This document shows, piece by piece, positions 1-8,210 of a DNA stretch of 64,000 nucleotides. A model generated the notes under the pieces. The model made no database searches. It saw nothing but the letters and a program-made list of their open reading frames with translations, and was not told the DNA's origin. Both the position numbers and the translations under genes were made by a program. Location: NCBI GenBank assembly GCA_963922495.1, contig CAWUIH010000002.1:8778-72777 (forward strand), given 5' to 3'. Source of the stretch: CAWUIH01 sp963922495. GTDB lineage: Bacteria; Pseudomonadota; Gammaproteobacteria; Coxiellales; Coxiellaceae. The first letter of the stretch is position 1. Each line of letters begins with the position of its first letter.

Positions 1-2
1 TT

Positions 3-218
3 GTTAAGAAAGTGAGACATTGTGTGCATCAGACACATTACCATCTGATGTTTCCAGTGAGCTATCGGAAAGTTTTGCTATCATCAGACATTGGGCAATC
101 GATAGGCGAAATTGCACCGGATTGAGGTGAGCGTTACAAAATTGCTTTTGAACAGATCGGAAGGGGAAACAAACAAATTTTACAATATATAGATGTATGT
201 GTTAACTTAAGGTTATGA
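3..218 (+). pseudogene. Decayed IS200/IS605-type transposase (TnpA, Y1 family) fragment
   Basis: Frame 3 reads as the N-terminal part of an IS200/IS605 TnpA. It has a VRHCVHQTHYHLMF stretch followed by YRKVLL, which matches the beta-strand and 'xYR(R/K)xVL' signature that opens this family. After an in-frame TGA at 123-125 the same frame continues with ERYKIAFEQIG, which fits the family segment just before the HUH motif. The HUH histidines and the catalytic tyrosine are absent, and the frame ends at 216-218. The element is therefore a non-functional remnant, broken by a nonsense codon and truncated at its 3' side; its 5' start lies outside or at the window edge. Identification rests on by-eye motif recall, not a search. 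Confidence 0.6.
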
Positions 219-340
219 ATTTTGTTATTAATTAGGAACGTAAAAAACTAAAAATAACCATGAAAAAAACTATAATTGTTTAACGTTTGAGCTTGGCTAG
301 AGATCAAAGTTAAAGAGTTAAAACGGAGCCCACCCTATTT
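219..340. other. AT-rich intergenic stretch before the first transporter
   Basis: No coding signal is seen between the transposase remnant and the small ORF at 341. A TATAAT hexamer at 271-276 could be a -10 box for the downstream transporter, but I see no matching -35 at a normal distance. Confidence 0.3.
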
Positions 341-475
341 ATGTTCACAGAACGAACAACCGATTGCAATAATGATCTATCACTCAGTGAAGATAAAAAG
401 CAGTTAATCGATTTAGAGACAATCTCGAAAGAATTTATAGCTTGTTGCTACATTTTAAAGGAACTTAGACGATGA
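341..475 (+). CDS. Possible 44-aa small protein overlapping the MATE gene start
   Basis: An ATG at 341 opens a 44-codon frame that ends with TGA at 473-475. It overlaps the ATG of the downstream transporter (472) in an ATGA arrangement typical of translational coupling. The peptide is hydrophilic and acidic in the middle (SLSEDKKQLIDLE) with a short C-terminal KELRR. It has no membrane segment and resembles no family I know. The downstream paralogue at 2140 carries a roughly 60-residue acidic N-terminal extension that this transporter lacks, so the frame could also be the remains of such an extension after a frameshift. A GGAG lies about 12 bp upstream, a poor distance for a ribosome site. 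It may be spurious. Confidence 0.25.
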   Translation: MFTERTTDCNNDLSLSEDKKQLIDLETISKEFIACCYILKELRR

Positions 476-1998
476 TTTCTTCTGAAGTGGTTGACCTTGA
501 AGACCCAGCAATTGGAGGTTCCAATGTTAGAAATGCTGAGAATAGAATATGGCCATTTCTAGTACAAAAAGGAATGGGCACATTGGACTCTTTTGTCGAA
601 GTATTATACTTTGGTACTGCCGATGAGGATGGGTTAGCAACCAGTTCAGTAGTCTTTCTAGTGCAATCTATCACTGAAGCTCTTACTCATTCCCTGCTAA
701 TCCCTATCCAAAATTTAATTGCACAGAAGCATATTACGGATAAGCAAGCTGCAGGTAGTATATACCAACAAGGGTTAGTGTTAGGAAGTCTGATGTCGGT
801 TCCGGCAATGTTGCTGTTGTGGTCAGCAAAGCCGATACTTAAGCAGCTCAATTATAGTAATGATATTGTTAATTTGACGTCTCAATATACTTTAGCAAGT
901 TTATTTGGAGTGCTTCCTACTAAATGGCTTGTCATTGATTTACTTTTTTTAGAGGCGATTGATCAAGAGAAAATTATTGCTGGCTGGAGTGTGATTAATT
1001 TTAGTATAGGAATTTTACTAAAATGGGCGTTTGTAAATCAGTTGGGTCAAGGGGTAGTTGGACTTGGATTGGCTAACTCGCTACAAGCGTGGATAGGTTT
1101 GATCTTATTAAAATTATATATTTATCGTAATTTGAATTATCGCGAGTACGCGTTATTTAGTCCAAGGATACGCGAAACAATTTTTTACCTGCGAAAAATA
1201 GTTCGTTTAGCACTTCCTATCATGCTGCCTGCAACTCTACAATTAGTTGAATCTATCATTAGAAACCACCTTATTGCCGGACTACCTCGTTCCAATGATT
1301 CGCTGGCACTCGATCAATCAATTTCACAGCTACTTGAATTAGCTAATTTCCCTGTGTCGGCCTTGCAGGCTGCTAGCCAGATTACTCTATCTCAACAGCT
1401 AGAGAATAGAGAGTTCAGCAACATAAGACAACAAGGTAACCGCACATTATCGCAAACTATAATATTGAGCATCCTGTGTGGGATACCGATTCCGCTATTA
1501 TATAGACAGATGTTCGGACCGTTCAGTCACACTCCTAATTCTTATCCTCTTTACCTGAGACAACAAGTGTTGTGGTTGTCAATATTTGCCAACTTATTCA
1601 CAAACGCCGCTGATACATTAAGTTCCAACTTTTATGCATTGAACGATACCCTTTGGCCTTCGGTTTGGCTTACAGGATTTTCGTTCATGTACCTAATAGC
1701 TGCTGGATTCATTGGTCTACGATTTGCCAATGATTTAAGAGGTTTGTATGCATCAAATATAGCATTAATATCTTTACTAAGTGCCATGTTAACTTACAGA
1801 TGGAGTAAAAAGGACTTTGCTGCTTGTGCCAATCCACAGCAATTTGTACAGAGCGATTCATTTATCGACAGATATTATCTTAGATTATTTGGGCAAGGTA
1901 AACGAGATAAGGGAAATGTTAATGATTCGGTTGCTTTAGAAAGTGATAACAATGGGCATAAACAATTATCTTCGTTAGAGCTTAAGAAATTGCACTAG
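472..1998 (+). CDS. MATE-type multidrug/metabolite efflux transporter (first of a tandem pair)
   Basis: A 508-aa polytopic membrane protein. Residues ~20-440 carry about 12 hydrophobic segments. The N-terminal half shows a MATE-like layout: a TADEDGLATSS loop, a long second helix ending in IPIQNLIAQ, then KQAAGSIYQQGL before the third helix. MATE proteins export organic cations or drugs in exchange for Na+ or H+ at the inner membrane. The substrate here is unknown. The start is supported by AAGGAA about 8 bp upstream. A ~50-residue hydrophilic C-terminal tail follows the last helix, longer than usual for the family. The gene is a close paralogue of the next one (shared ENRIWPFLVQ, DEDGLA, YREYALFSPRIRET, FYALNDTLWPS), so the pair arose by tandem duplication. 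A role in exporting the downstream peptide is possible but not shown. Confidence 0.65.
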   Translation: MISSEVVDLEDPAIGGSNVRNAENRIWPFLVQKGMGTLDSFVEVLYFGTADEDGLATSSVVFLVQSITEALTHSLLIPIQNLIAQKHITDKQAAGSIYQQGLVLGSLMSVPAMLLLWSAKPILKQLNYSNDIVNLTSQYTLASLFGVLPTKWLVIDLLFLEAIDQEKIIAGWSVINFSIGILLKWAFVNQLGQGVVGLGLANSLQAWIGLILLKLYIYRNLNYREYALFSPRIRETIFYLRKIVRLALPIMLPATLQLVESIIRNHLIAGLPRSNDSLALDQSISQLLELANFPVSALQAASQITLSQQLENREFSNIRQQGNRTLSQTIILSILCGIPIPLLYRQMFGPFSHTPNSYPLYLRQQVLWLSIFANLFTNAADTLSSNFYALNDTLWPSVWLTGFSFMYLIAAGFIGLRFANDLRGLYASNIALISLLSAMLTYRWSKKDFAACANPQQFVQSDSFIDRYYLRLFGQGKRDKGNVNDSVALESDNNGHKQLSSLELKKLH

Positions 1999-2103
1999 AG
2001 AGCTATTTGTTTACGATGATAATGACACTTATTGTGGTAATTGAGTTTGAGATATAGGTCTTGCAGTTACCTAGCAAGAAAAATATATTGTTTTATGCGT
2101 AAT

Positions 2104-2129
2104 TATAATGTGTAAATTAAAATAGAGGA
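2104..2129 (+). promoter_or_regulatory. Candidate -10 box and ribosome binding site for second MATE gene
   Basis: TATAAT at 2104-2109 is a perfect -10 hexamer and GAGGAG at 2124-2129 a strong ribosome site 10 bp before the ATG at 2140. No convincing -35 hexamer lies 16-18 bp upstream, so the promoter call is weak and the ribosome site call strong. Confidence 0.35.
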
Positions 2130-2139
2130 GTTAAATAGT

Positions 2140-3792
2140 ATGCGTGTAGAGGAAACCTCTCAAAACAGTAGTTCTTCGTTCGATGGCGATGAGAAAAAAT
2201 CAGATACTCTGGAAGCTGTAGAAAAGTTTGAAGTGGATTTGCCTAGAGATTCTGAAGCATTGAGCGTATCTGTAGTGGGCTCGGATAGTGAAAATCTAGC
2301 AGCTGAACACCCAGAAATTAGAAGTGCTGAGAACAGAATATGGCCATTTCTGGTACAAAACGGAGTTGGTACATTAGATACCTTTTGTGAGGTACTTTTC
2401 TTCAGTACAGCGGATGAAGACGGGTTAGCAGCTAGTTCAGTAATCTTCCTATTGCAATCTATTATTGAAGTTTTCACTGATTCTCTATTGATGCCCACTC
2501 AATATTTAATCGCACAGAAACACGTTACGGATAAAAGAGCGGCAGGCAGCATATATCAACAAGGACTATTATTGGGGACTGTCGTGACGATTCCCGCAGT
2601 CTTATTATTATGTTCAGCCAAACCGATACTCGAACAGCTTAATTACGATAACAACATCGTTAATTTAACAACTCAATATGCGCTAACAAGCTCACTTGGA
2701 ATATTGCCCACAAAGTGGTTAGATAGTAATGTCTTATTTTTAGGTGCCATTGATCAAGAAAAAGTTATTGCCTATTGGAGTGTGATTGATTTCAGTATCG
2801 GAGTTTTTCTTAAGTGGTTATTCGTAAATCAATTGGAACGTGGGGTGGTTGGGCTGGGCATAGCCAAATCATTACAAGCGTGGATAGGTCTCATTTTATT
2901 GAAACTGTATATGTATCGTAATCCGAGTTATCGAGAATACGCATTATTTAGTCCAAGGATACGTGAAACTATTAGTTACTTGAAAAGAATATTGCAACTA
3001 GGATTACCTATTTTATCGTTAGAGTTGTTGCAGTTGCCGGAAGCAATAATCAGAAATCTTTTTATTGCGGGATTACCTCATTCAGATGACTCGTTAGCAT
3101 TGGATCAATTAATTTCACAGCTTTTTGAATTGGTCAATTTCCCAGTGGCAGCTGTGCAAACTGCTTGCCAGGTTACGCTGTCTCAGCAGTTAGAAAACAG
3201 GGAGTTCGATAATATGAGGTATCGAGGTAATTACACGTTACGGCAGGTTATAGGACTGAGTTTCATAGCAGGGGTATTGATTACACCATTAAACCAACAG
3301 CTAACTTCATTATTTCTCGATGACACTGATTCATATGGTGTTAATTTAACTGAATTGTTCATCATTGCAAGTGCTGGCAACATAGTTACAAATATTACTG
3401 ACACGGTGCAGTCTAACTTCTACGCATTGAACGATACCCTATGGCCTTCAATGTGGTTGATAGTGGCGTCGTTTACTTATCTAGCGGTAGCCAAATTCAT
3501 TGGTTTTCCGCTGGCTAATGATTTAAGGGGGTTATACGTATCTAATATAGTGGTGATAACGCTATTAAATGCTATGTTAATCCACAGATGGAATAAAAGA
3601 GACTTTACTATTTATGCTAACTTACAGCAATCTACGCAGGGCTGTGTGTCAATTGGTAGCTGCTGTTTTAGATTATTTGGCCGCGATGGTGGAGTTAATC
3701 AAAATCCTACTAACTCGGTAACGGAGGAAAAGAAAGGAAATCAGAATGGTTATGAAGAATTAGTAGCAGATGAACGCTCGCTGTCGCCATAA
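2140..3792 (+). CDS. MATE-type efflux transporter (second of a tandem pair)
   Basis: A 550-aa paralogue of the preceding gene with the same helix pattern and motifs (ENRIWPFLVQ, STADEDGLAASS, KRAAGSIYQQGLLLG, SPRIRETISYL, FYALNDTLWPS). It differs mainly in a ~65-residue Ser/Glu/Asp-rich hydrophilic N-terminal extension and a ~45-residue polar C-terminal tail; both flank a ~430-residue 12-helix core. Bacterial MATE proteins usually begin close to their first helix, so the charged tails are unusual. They could serve regulation, protein contacts or targeting; the sequence does not say which. The start is well supported by GAGGAG 10 bp upstream. The 141-bp gap after the first transporter contains a possible -10 box, so the two genes may be transcribed separately. 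Confidence 0.65.
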   Translation: MRVEETSQNSSSSFDGDEKKSDTLEAVEKFEVDLPRDSEALSVSVVGSDSENLAAEHPEIRSAENRIWPFLVQNGVGTLDTFCEVLFFSTADEDGLAASSVIFLLQSIIEVFTDSLLMPTQYLIAQKHVTDKRAAGSIYQQGLLLGTVVTIPAVLLLCSAKPILEQLNYDNNIVNLTTQYALTSSLGILPTKWLDSNVLFLGAIDQEKVIAYWSVIDFSIGVFLKWLFVNQLERGVVGLGIAKSLQAWIGLILLKLYMYRNPSYREYALFSPRIRETISYLKRILQLGLPILSLELLQLPEAIIRNLFIAGLPHSDDSLALDQLISQLFELVNFPVAAVQTACQVTLSQQLENREFDNMRYRGNYTLRQVIGLSFIAGVLITPLNQQLTSLFLDDTDSYGVNLTELFIIASAGNIVTNITDTVQSNFYALNDTLWPSMWLIVASFTYLAVAKFIGFPLANDLRGLYVSNIVVITLLNAMLIHRWNKRDFTIYANLQQSTQGCVSIGSCCFRLFGRDGGVNQNPTNSVTEEKKGNQNGYEELVADERSLSP

Positions 3793-4145
3793 CGAATCCA
3801 ATTACGGTAAGATATTGAGTAACAAACTTTTACATTAACTGTTAATTTCTACATTTCGCATATGTAAGAAAGAATTGTGAAATTAAAAATTGAACTCGTG
3901 TGTGCCATGATTGTACTTAAAATTTGACTAAACTGTGATCCAAAGAAATTTTTTTCGTCTTAGTAATCAAATAATTCTCAATCCATAAATTTTAGAAATT
4001 CTATCTTGACAAAATTCTAATGTGATTGGTATCTCACATGATGGTGTTGACAGGCTATATAACTAACGTAAAAGTAAATTCTGATTCAGAACTGTGATCT
4101 AAGGATGATAAAACTGTACAGGTAGTATGAGGTTTTGGCACATAG
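3793..4145. other. Gene-free AT-rich spacer with short repeats
   Basis: No coding frame is supported here. The stretch holds a 16-bp near-repeat, AACTGTGATCCAAAGA at 3931-3946 and AACTGTGATCTAAGGA at 4090-4105 (two mismatches). It also holds the first copy of a TTGACA-containing repeat listed separately. Confidence 0.4.
3991..4012 (+). repeat. TTGACA-containing direct repeat, copy 1
   Basis: The 22 bp here match 19 of 22 bases of a second copy at 4474-4495. Both begin TTTAGAAATT and end CTTGACAA, so each includes a consensus -35 hexamer (TTGACA at 4006-4011). A weak TATCTC lies about 18 bp downstream. The two copies flank the IS5-type remnant, which suggests a duplicated promoter region or element-associated sequence. 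Confidence 0.4.
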
Positions 4146-4349
4146 GCGGCACGATATTTCGAACAAGTTAGAAGCTGGTTAAAACCCTTACTCCTAGCGA
4201 GTATAGGAAAGGTAGGACGTTTCGCAGGCGATAATCACACCCCTCTAAATGCGGTGTTTTGAATCTTGATAACGGGAGTTCCGTGGAGAGACTTACCACC
4301 TGACTATGGCGACTGGAAAAAATCCACTGGTCTCTTTAAATATAAGTAA
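4146..4349 (+). pseudogene. Decayed IS5-family transposase N-terminal fragment
   Basis: This frame reads as the start of an IS5-family transposase: EQVRSWLKPLL, then KVGRFAGDN, then NAVF-stop-ILITG, then the family hallmark PWRDLPPDYGDW (codons from about 4281). The TGA at 4260-4262 sits where the family has Trp (NAVLWILRTG), so it is a simple nonsense mutation. The frame stops again at 4347-4349, and the DDE catalytic core is missing. No terminal inverted repeats are evident, so only an eroded internal piece survives. It indicates past insertion between the MATE pair and the ABC transporter. Confidence 0.7.
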
Positions 4350-4632
4350 ACAAGTAGATAATTAAAATTTAACTGCACTTAGCATAATTGTATCTGATGG
4401 AATGATTAGGATCTCATTTAGGAAAGTCTCGCGTTAATTTAATGGGTGATAAATTATTTGGCAACCAATAAACTTTAGAAATTTTTACTTGACAAGTGCT
4501 CATCAATCTTAGTATTTTTAGCAACTCATACGATTTATGTATTTGATATCACATTAGATTGTAACGATTTTTTTATACTTTATCTGCAAATTTTAAACAG
4601 CTTGCCACAATAAAAAATTAAGGATAGTAAAA
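4350..4632. other. AT-rich upstream region of the ABC transporter
   Basis: No gene is seen. The second TTGACA repeat lies here, and AAGGA at about 4620-4624 is a good ribosome site for the ATG at 4633. The region is a likely promoter for the transporter, though no good -10 hexamer sits at the right distance. Confidence 0.35.
4474..4495 (+). repeat. TTGACA-containing direct repeat, copy 2
   Basis: Second copy of the 22-bp element at 3991-4012 (19/22 identical), with TTGACA at 4489-4494 and an imperfect TATTTT about 19 bp downstream. It is the better candidate of the two for driving the ABC transporter gene because it is nearer its start. Confidence 0.4.
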
Positions 4633-6795
4633 ATGAGGAAAAATAATACTGAAACAAATTTTCAATTGCTACCCTCAGATGAACGTGAATCTGATTCTAA
4701 GCTTTCACGTACTTCGACTCCAACGTCGGTTCAAGGAGACACTGAAGTTAATAGTGCTATCGTAGCTAATCCTGAAGAAAGAGGTCAACGTCAGTTTCCC
4801 TGTTCCACAGTTTGCACTTTTCTTTGTATTGTTTTAAGTAATGTTAAAAGAGTATTTAGGCAGAATCGGGGGTTGTCTACTATTTCCTTTGTACTTTATG
4901 TATCCTCAATAGCGGCGGCTTCATATGCGCAGTGGGTATTAAGTTACGACATACCAGAGTTATTTAATGATAGCAATGATGAGCCAGCTCTAATCGATAA
5001 TCCAGTCCTCGCCATATCTCTGTATGGAGGGCTGCTCATGGTGGAAGAATTTCTAAGAATTTGGGGACGGTCAGGCCTTTCCTACCTATCAGAAGAAACT
5101 AAAAAGACGTTAGCAAATTCAGGAATGAGAGAGCTATATAATTTGAAAATAGCATACGTCGAGTTGGAGAAAGATCGCGAAGATATTGTGAGTGATTTAA
5201 TTGAGTCTCCCGATGGAGCTCTGCAGGGCTTGGTTGTTGAATCCACAAATACAGTTGCTGAAGTCATAAAAATGTTAATCATAGTCGGTTTAGCTTCCTA
5301 CAAGTATGGTAAATTTGCGATGGGTGCGTTTTTCGCCTTGATAACAACTTACGCTATCTTTACTAGTATTGCTAGATATTGTAACCCAGAAGAATTTAAT
5401 GCTACGGACGTGCAAGCAAATGGCCAGTTACTGGCACAAGTCCTTGATATGATCAACCACTACAGAACTACCAGAATGAGTAATGCTAGTGCTCATGAAC
5501 TCGAATTGTTTGAAGACAAAATGAAAAAGCTTATAGAAATTAAGAAGAATAAACATGGTAGTCGGTGCTTGAGAGAAACTCTACAAGGTTTCGTATCTGG
5601 TGTTTCACTTTTGCTGGTTTTAAGATTGGCTGGGCAGCAGGTTGTGGATAATGATTCCCCTTTCGATATTAATGACTTTACGCTTATACTTACTTATACT
5701 TCTCAAGTTATTCCATCTTTGAAATCACTGTCCACGTCTATCGCCAGCTTGCTACAGGCAGTTGAATATATGAAGAAATATGAAACGAGATTAAACGAAT
5801 TTAAGAGAAATAAAGACGATTCAAAAAGAGGTCTCCTAAATAATGAAAATAGTGAACAGCAAGGATTTAAAATTGAATTTAAAAATGTAACATTCAGATA
5901 CCCAAATACACATAGAGACGTTTTAAAAGACTTAGATTTTACTATAAATCCAGGCGAAAAGGTAGGTATTCTCGGTTTAAGTGGAGCCGGCAAGTCAACC
6001 CTCGTTACTTTATTGCTGGGGATTCATGAGCCAAGTAGTGGTGAAATATTAATAGATGGAGAAAACCTCAACAGTCTTGACTTGAAAAAATTTCATCAAA
6101 AGATTGGTTATGTGCCGAGCGAAACCCCTTTATTCCAAGGCAAAGGAAAGGATCTACAATATAACGTTCAGTACGGATTCAACAAAATAACTAAGAAAGA
6201 CGACAAAGTTCACTTCCGAAGAGATAGCAAAGAATTGGGAGAAGAGAGTTATAAGAATGCAATAAAAAAAGCCGGACTTGGTGAGGACAAAAAAAATAGA
6301 ATTCCTTCTAAAGGACCACAGGATAATCCGTTCAATTTTTCTAGTGGTGAAAAACAGCGAATCGGTTTAGCCCGAGCCGTACTCAAGGAGCGTCGACTCT
6401 ATATTTTTGATGAAGCCACCTCTGCACTTGATATGGAGACAGAAAAGAGAATATTGGAAGAAATTTCTGAAGCCACGAGGGATGGTGGTAATAATGTGAC
6501 CGTGTTAGTTGTTGCACATCGATTAACTAGTCTTAAGGGTTTAAGTCGACTACTTGTATTGAAGGAAGGTAAAATTAGTGAAGAAATAAAAATCATGGAT
6601 GAGAAGAAAAAAACAGGTAAGGAAAAAAGTATGGTAGTAAACTGGACTGGAGATAGTAAACCAGAAAATATAACCAAACATTGCTATAGTGGTAGTGAGC
6701 CACAGACCTTCTTTGGTAAGATATATCGCACAAGCGTTAATGCACCCGATTTCGGAGAAACGGATACCTCCGCGCTTTCTCGAAGCAACGGATAG
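4633..6795 (+). CDS. ABC exporter, fused membrane domain and ATPase
   Basis: A 720-aa half-transporter. Residues 1-60 are hydrophilic and rich in Ser, Thr and Glu. Membrane segments follow at ~75-95, ~115-135 and two around 195-240, with more near 315-365. The ATPase domain starts near residue 415 and has Walker A GLSGAGKST (~450), a degenerate signature FSSGEKQR (~575) in place of LSGGQ, Walker B RLYIFDEATSALD (~590) and an H-loop VVAHR (~625). A further ~95-residue polar tail follows. Type I exporters of this kind drive export of lipids, peptides or drugs across the inner membrane. There is no peptidase domain, so a bacteriocin-type leader cleavage role is unlikely. A long acidic, lysine-rich insertion lies between the Q-loop and the signature. 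It sits 141 bp upstream of the NRPS operon and could export its product, which is unproven. Confidence 0.75.
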   Translation: MRKNNTETNFQLLPSDERESDSKLSRTSTPTSVQGDTEVNSAIVANPEERGQRQFPCSTVCTFLCIVLSNVKRVFRQNRGLSTISFVLYVSSIAAASYAQWVLSYDIPELFNDSNDEPALIDNPVLAISLYGGLLMVEEFLRIWGRSGLSYLSEETKKTLANSGMRELYNLKIAYVELEKDREDIVSDLIESPDGALQGLVVESTNTVAEVIKMLIIVGLASYKYGKFAMGAFFALITTYAIFTSIARYCNPEEFNATDVQANGQLLAQVLDMINHYRTTRMSNASAHELELFEDKMKKLIEIKKNKHGSRCLRETLQGFVSGVSLLLVLRLAGQQVVDNDSPFDINDFTLILTYTSQVIPSLKSLSTSIASLLQAVEYMKKYETRLNEFKRNKDDSKRGLLNNENSEQQGFKIEFKNVTFRYPNTHRDVLKDLDFTINPGEKVGILGLSGAGKSTLVTLLLGIHEPSSGEILIDGENLNSLDLKKFHQKIGYVPSETPLFQGKGKDLQYNVQYGFNKITKKDDKVHFRRDSKELGEESYKNAIKKAGLGEDKKNRIPSKGPQDNPFNFSSGEKQRIGLARAVLKERRLYIFDEATSALDMETEKRILEEISEATRDGGNNVTVLVVAHRLTSLKGLSRLLVLKEGKISEEIKIMDEKKKTGKEKSMVVNWTGDSKPENITKHCYSGSEPQTFFGKIYRTSVNAPDFGETDTSALSRSNG

Positions 6796-6847
6796 TCAAC
6801 TACATCAACGTTACTAATTGTTGTCATAGAATCGATACTATACTTAT

Positions 6848-6933
6848 TCGTCGACGACAGAAGGCAATTAAATTGACAAAAATATAATAAAACTAATCGG
6901 TGTGTCGAAACTATCATACTTACAATTAAGAGA
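6848..6933 (+). promoter_or_regulatory. Candidate promoter/operator region of the NRPS operon
   Basis: Within this gap TATAAT at 6883-6888 is a perfect -10 hexamer 49 bp before the EctB-type start codon, and a 10-bp perfect palindrome TCGTCGACGA lies at 6848-6857. TTGACA at 6873-6878 is too close to that -10 to pair with it. AAGAGA at 6928-6933 is a close-spaced ribosome site for the ATG at 6937. No terminator hairpin after the ABC gene is seen, so readthrough is also possible. Confidence 0.3.
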
Positions 6934-6936
6934 ATA

Positions 6937-8208
6937 ATGCCAGTGGATATTATAAACTCACACGAATCCAACGTTCGATCATATTGTCGCTCTTTTCCTG
7001 CCATATTCGTTAAAGCCCAGGGATCGACCATCGAAGACGTTACGGGACGTCCATACTTAGATTTCTTTTCTGGGGCAGGGGCGTTAAATTATGGTCATAA
7101 TCATCCACGACTGAAAAAGGCCTTACTCGAGTATATTGAACAGAACGGGATTATTCATTCGCTTGACATGGTGACACAAGCAAAGATCGATTTTATCGAT
7201 AAGTTTTGTCGCGTAATATTACAACCGCGCCAGTTAGACTATAAACTGCAGTTTGTTGGCCCCACCGGCACGAATGCAGTCGAATCCGCTTTAAAGCTGG
7301 CTCGTAAAATTACGGGACGCAAGAATGTTGTGGCCTTCACCCGTGCATTTCATGGAATGACGCTAGGTTCGTTATCTGTGTCAGGATTACGTTCTTTAAC
7401 TCACCATCAGCGATTATCGTTACCCGAAACAGTGTTTATGCCGTTTGATCAATACCATGCAGGTATCGACAGTATTGCTTATATGGATCAATTATTAGGT
7501 GATCCATACAGTGGTATTGCAGCGCCGGCAGCTTTTATTGTTGAGACGGTACAGGCAGAGGGGGGTATTAATGTTGCATCGGTTGATTGGCTACGACGTC
7601 TGCAACAACTGGCGGCTAAATACGAGTCATTATTGATCGTTGATGATATTCAAGTGGGGTGCGGCCGAACTGGCAAGTTTTTCAGTTTTGAGCGAGCTAA
7701 CTTGATACCGGACATTATCTGCCTATCAAAATCGTTGAGTGGTTATGGGTTGCCACTTAGTTTAGTGCTGCTTAAGCCTGAGTTGGATCAATGGCAGCCA
7801 GGTGAGCATAATGGTACGTTTCGCGGCAATAATTCAGCATTTATCACTGCTACGGCAGCGTTAGACTTTTGGGAAGATGCACCGCTGATGGAAACAAATA
7901 TTCAGGAGCGTGTTAATTTTCTCAAACAAGCCTGTCAAGACATCGTTAATTCCCTAGATCAACCAGTACTACATAAACAGTGCGGGTTAATACAAGGTCT
8001 AGAATTCCCAGATGTTGAAACTGCAAGGCAAATTTCCAAACGTTGCTTTGAGCAAGGTGTGATTATCGAGACAGCTGGGGCCAAAGATCAAGTCTTGAAA
8101 TTTTTACCCGCATTAACCATAACGAAAGACGATCTCCAATACGGTATGGAAATAGTACGTTCCGCCATATTTGAATTGTTGCCTCAGCGTACTAGTGTAA
8201 GACTCTAA
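6937..8208 (+). CDS. ectB: Diaminobutyrate-2-oxoglutarate aminotransferase (EctB type)
   Basis: A 423-aa class III PLP-dependent aminotransferase that closely follows the EctB pattern from end to end: SYCRSFPAIF near the N-terminus, FFSGAGALNYGHNHP, GPTGTNAVESALKLARKITG, FHGMTLGSLSVSG, VDDIQVGCGRTGKFFSFE, then LSKSLSGYGLPLS with the PLP lysine, and GEHNGTFRGNN. The enzyme converts aspartate 4-semialdehyde plus glutamate to L-2,4-diaminobutyrate (Dab). No ectA or ectC is present nearby, so ectoine synthesis is not indicated; the next gene starts 2 bp downstream and is an NRPS. Six of the operon's adenylation domains carry Dab-like codes, so the likely role is a dedicated Dab supply. Length is normal for the family and no key residue is missing. 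The symbol reflects family membership; a cluster-specific name would fit as well. Confidence 0.9.
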   Translation: MPVDIINSHESNVRSYCRSFPAIFVKAQGSTIEDVTGRPYLDFFSGAGALNYGHNHPRLKKALLEYIEQNGIIHSLDMVTQAKIDFIDKFCRVILQPRQLDYKLQFVGPTGTNAVESALKLARKITGRKNVVAFTRAFHGMTLGSLSVSGLRSLTHHQRLSLPETVFMPFDQYHAGIDSIAYMDQLLGDPYSGIAAPAAFIVETVQAEGGINVASVDWLRRLQQLAAKYESLLIVDDIQVGCGRTGKFFSFERANLIPDIICLSKSLSGYGLPLSLVLLKPELDQWQPGEHNGTFRGNNSAFITATAALDFWEDAPLMETNIQERVNFLKQACQDIVNSLDQPVLHKQCGLIQGLEFPDVETARQISKRCFEQGVIIETAGAKDQVLKFLPALTITKDDLQYGMEIVRSAIFELLPQRTSVRL

Positions 8209-8210
8209 TC

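Noticed and set aside
6873..6888. TTGACA followed by TATAAT as a complete sigma-70 promoter before the aminotransferase gene
   Set aside because: Only 4 bp separate the hexamers, far from the required 16-18 bp. Only the -10 was kept as a weak candidate.
6684..7031. A 115-codon antisense frame spanning the ABC gene end and the aminotransferase start
   Set aside because: It is opposite two well-supported genes and shows no domain or ribosome site.
6937..8208. An ectoine (osmolyte) biosynthesis locus
   Set aside because: Neither EctA nor EctC is encoded nearby, and the gene is coupled to an NRPS with Dab-like codes.
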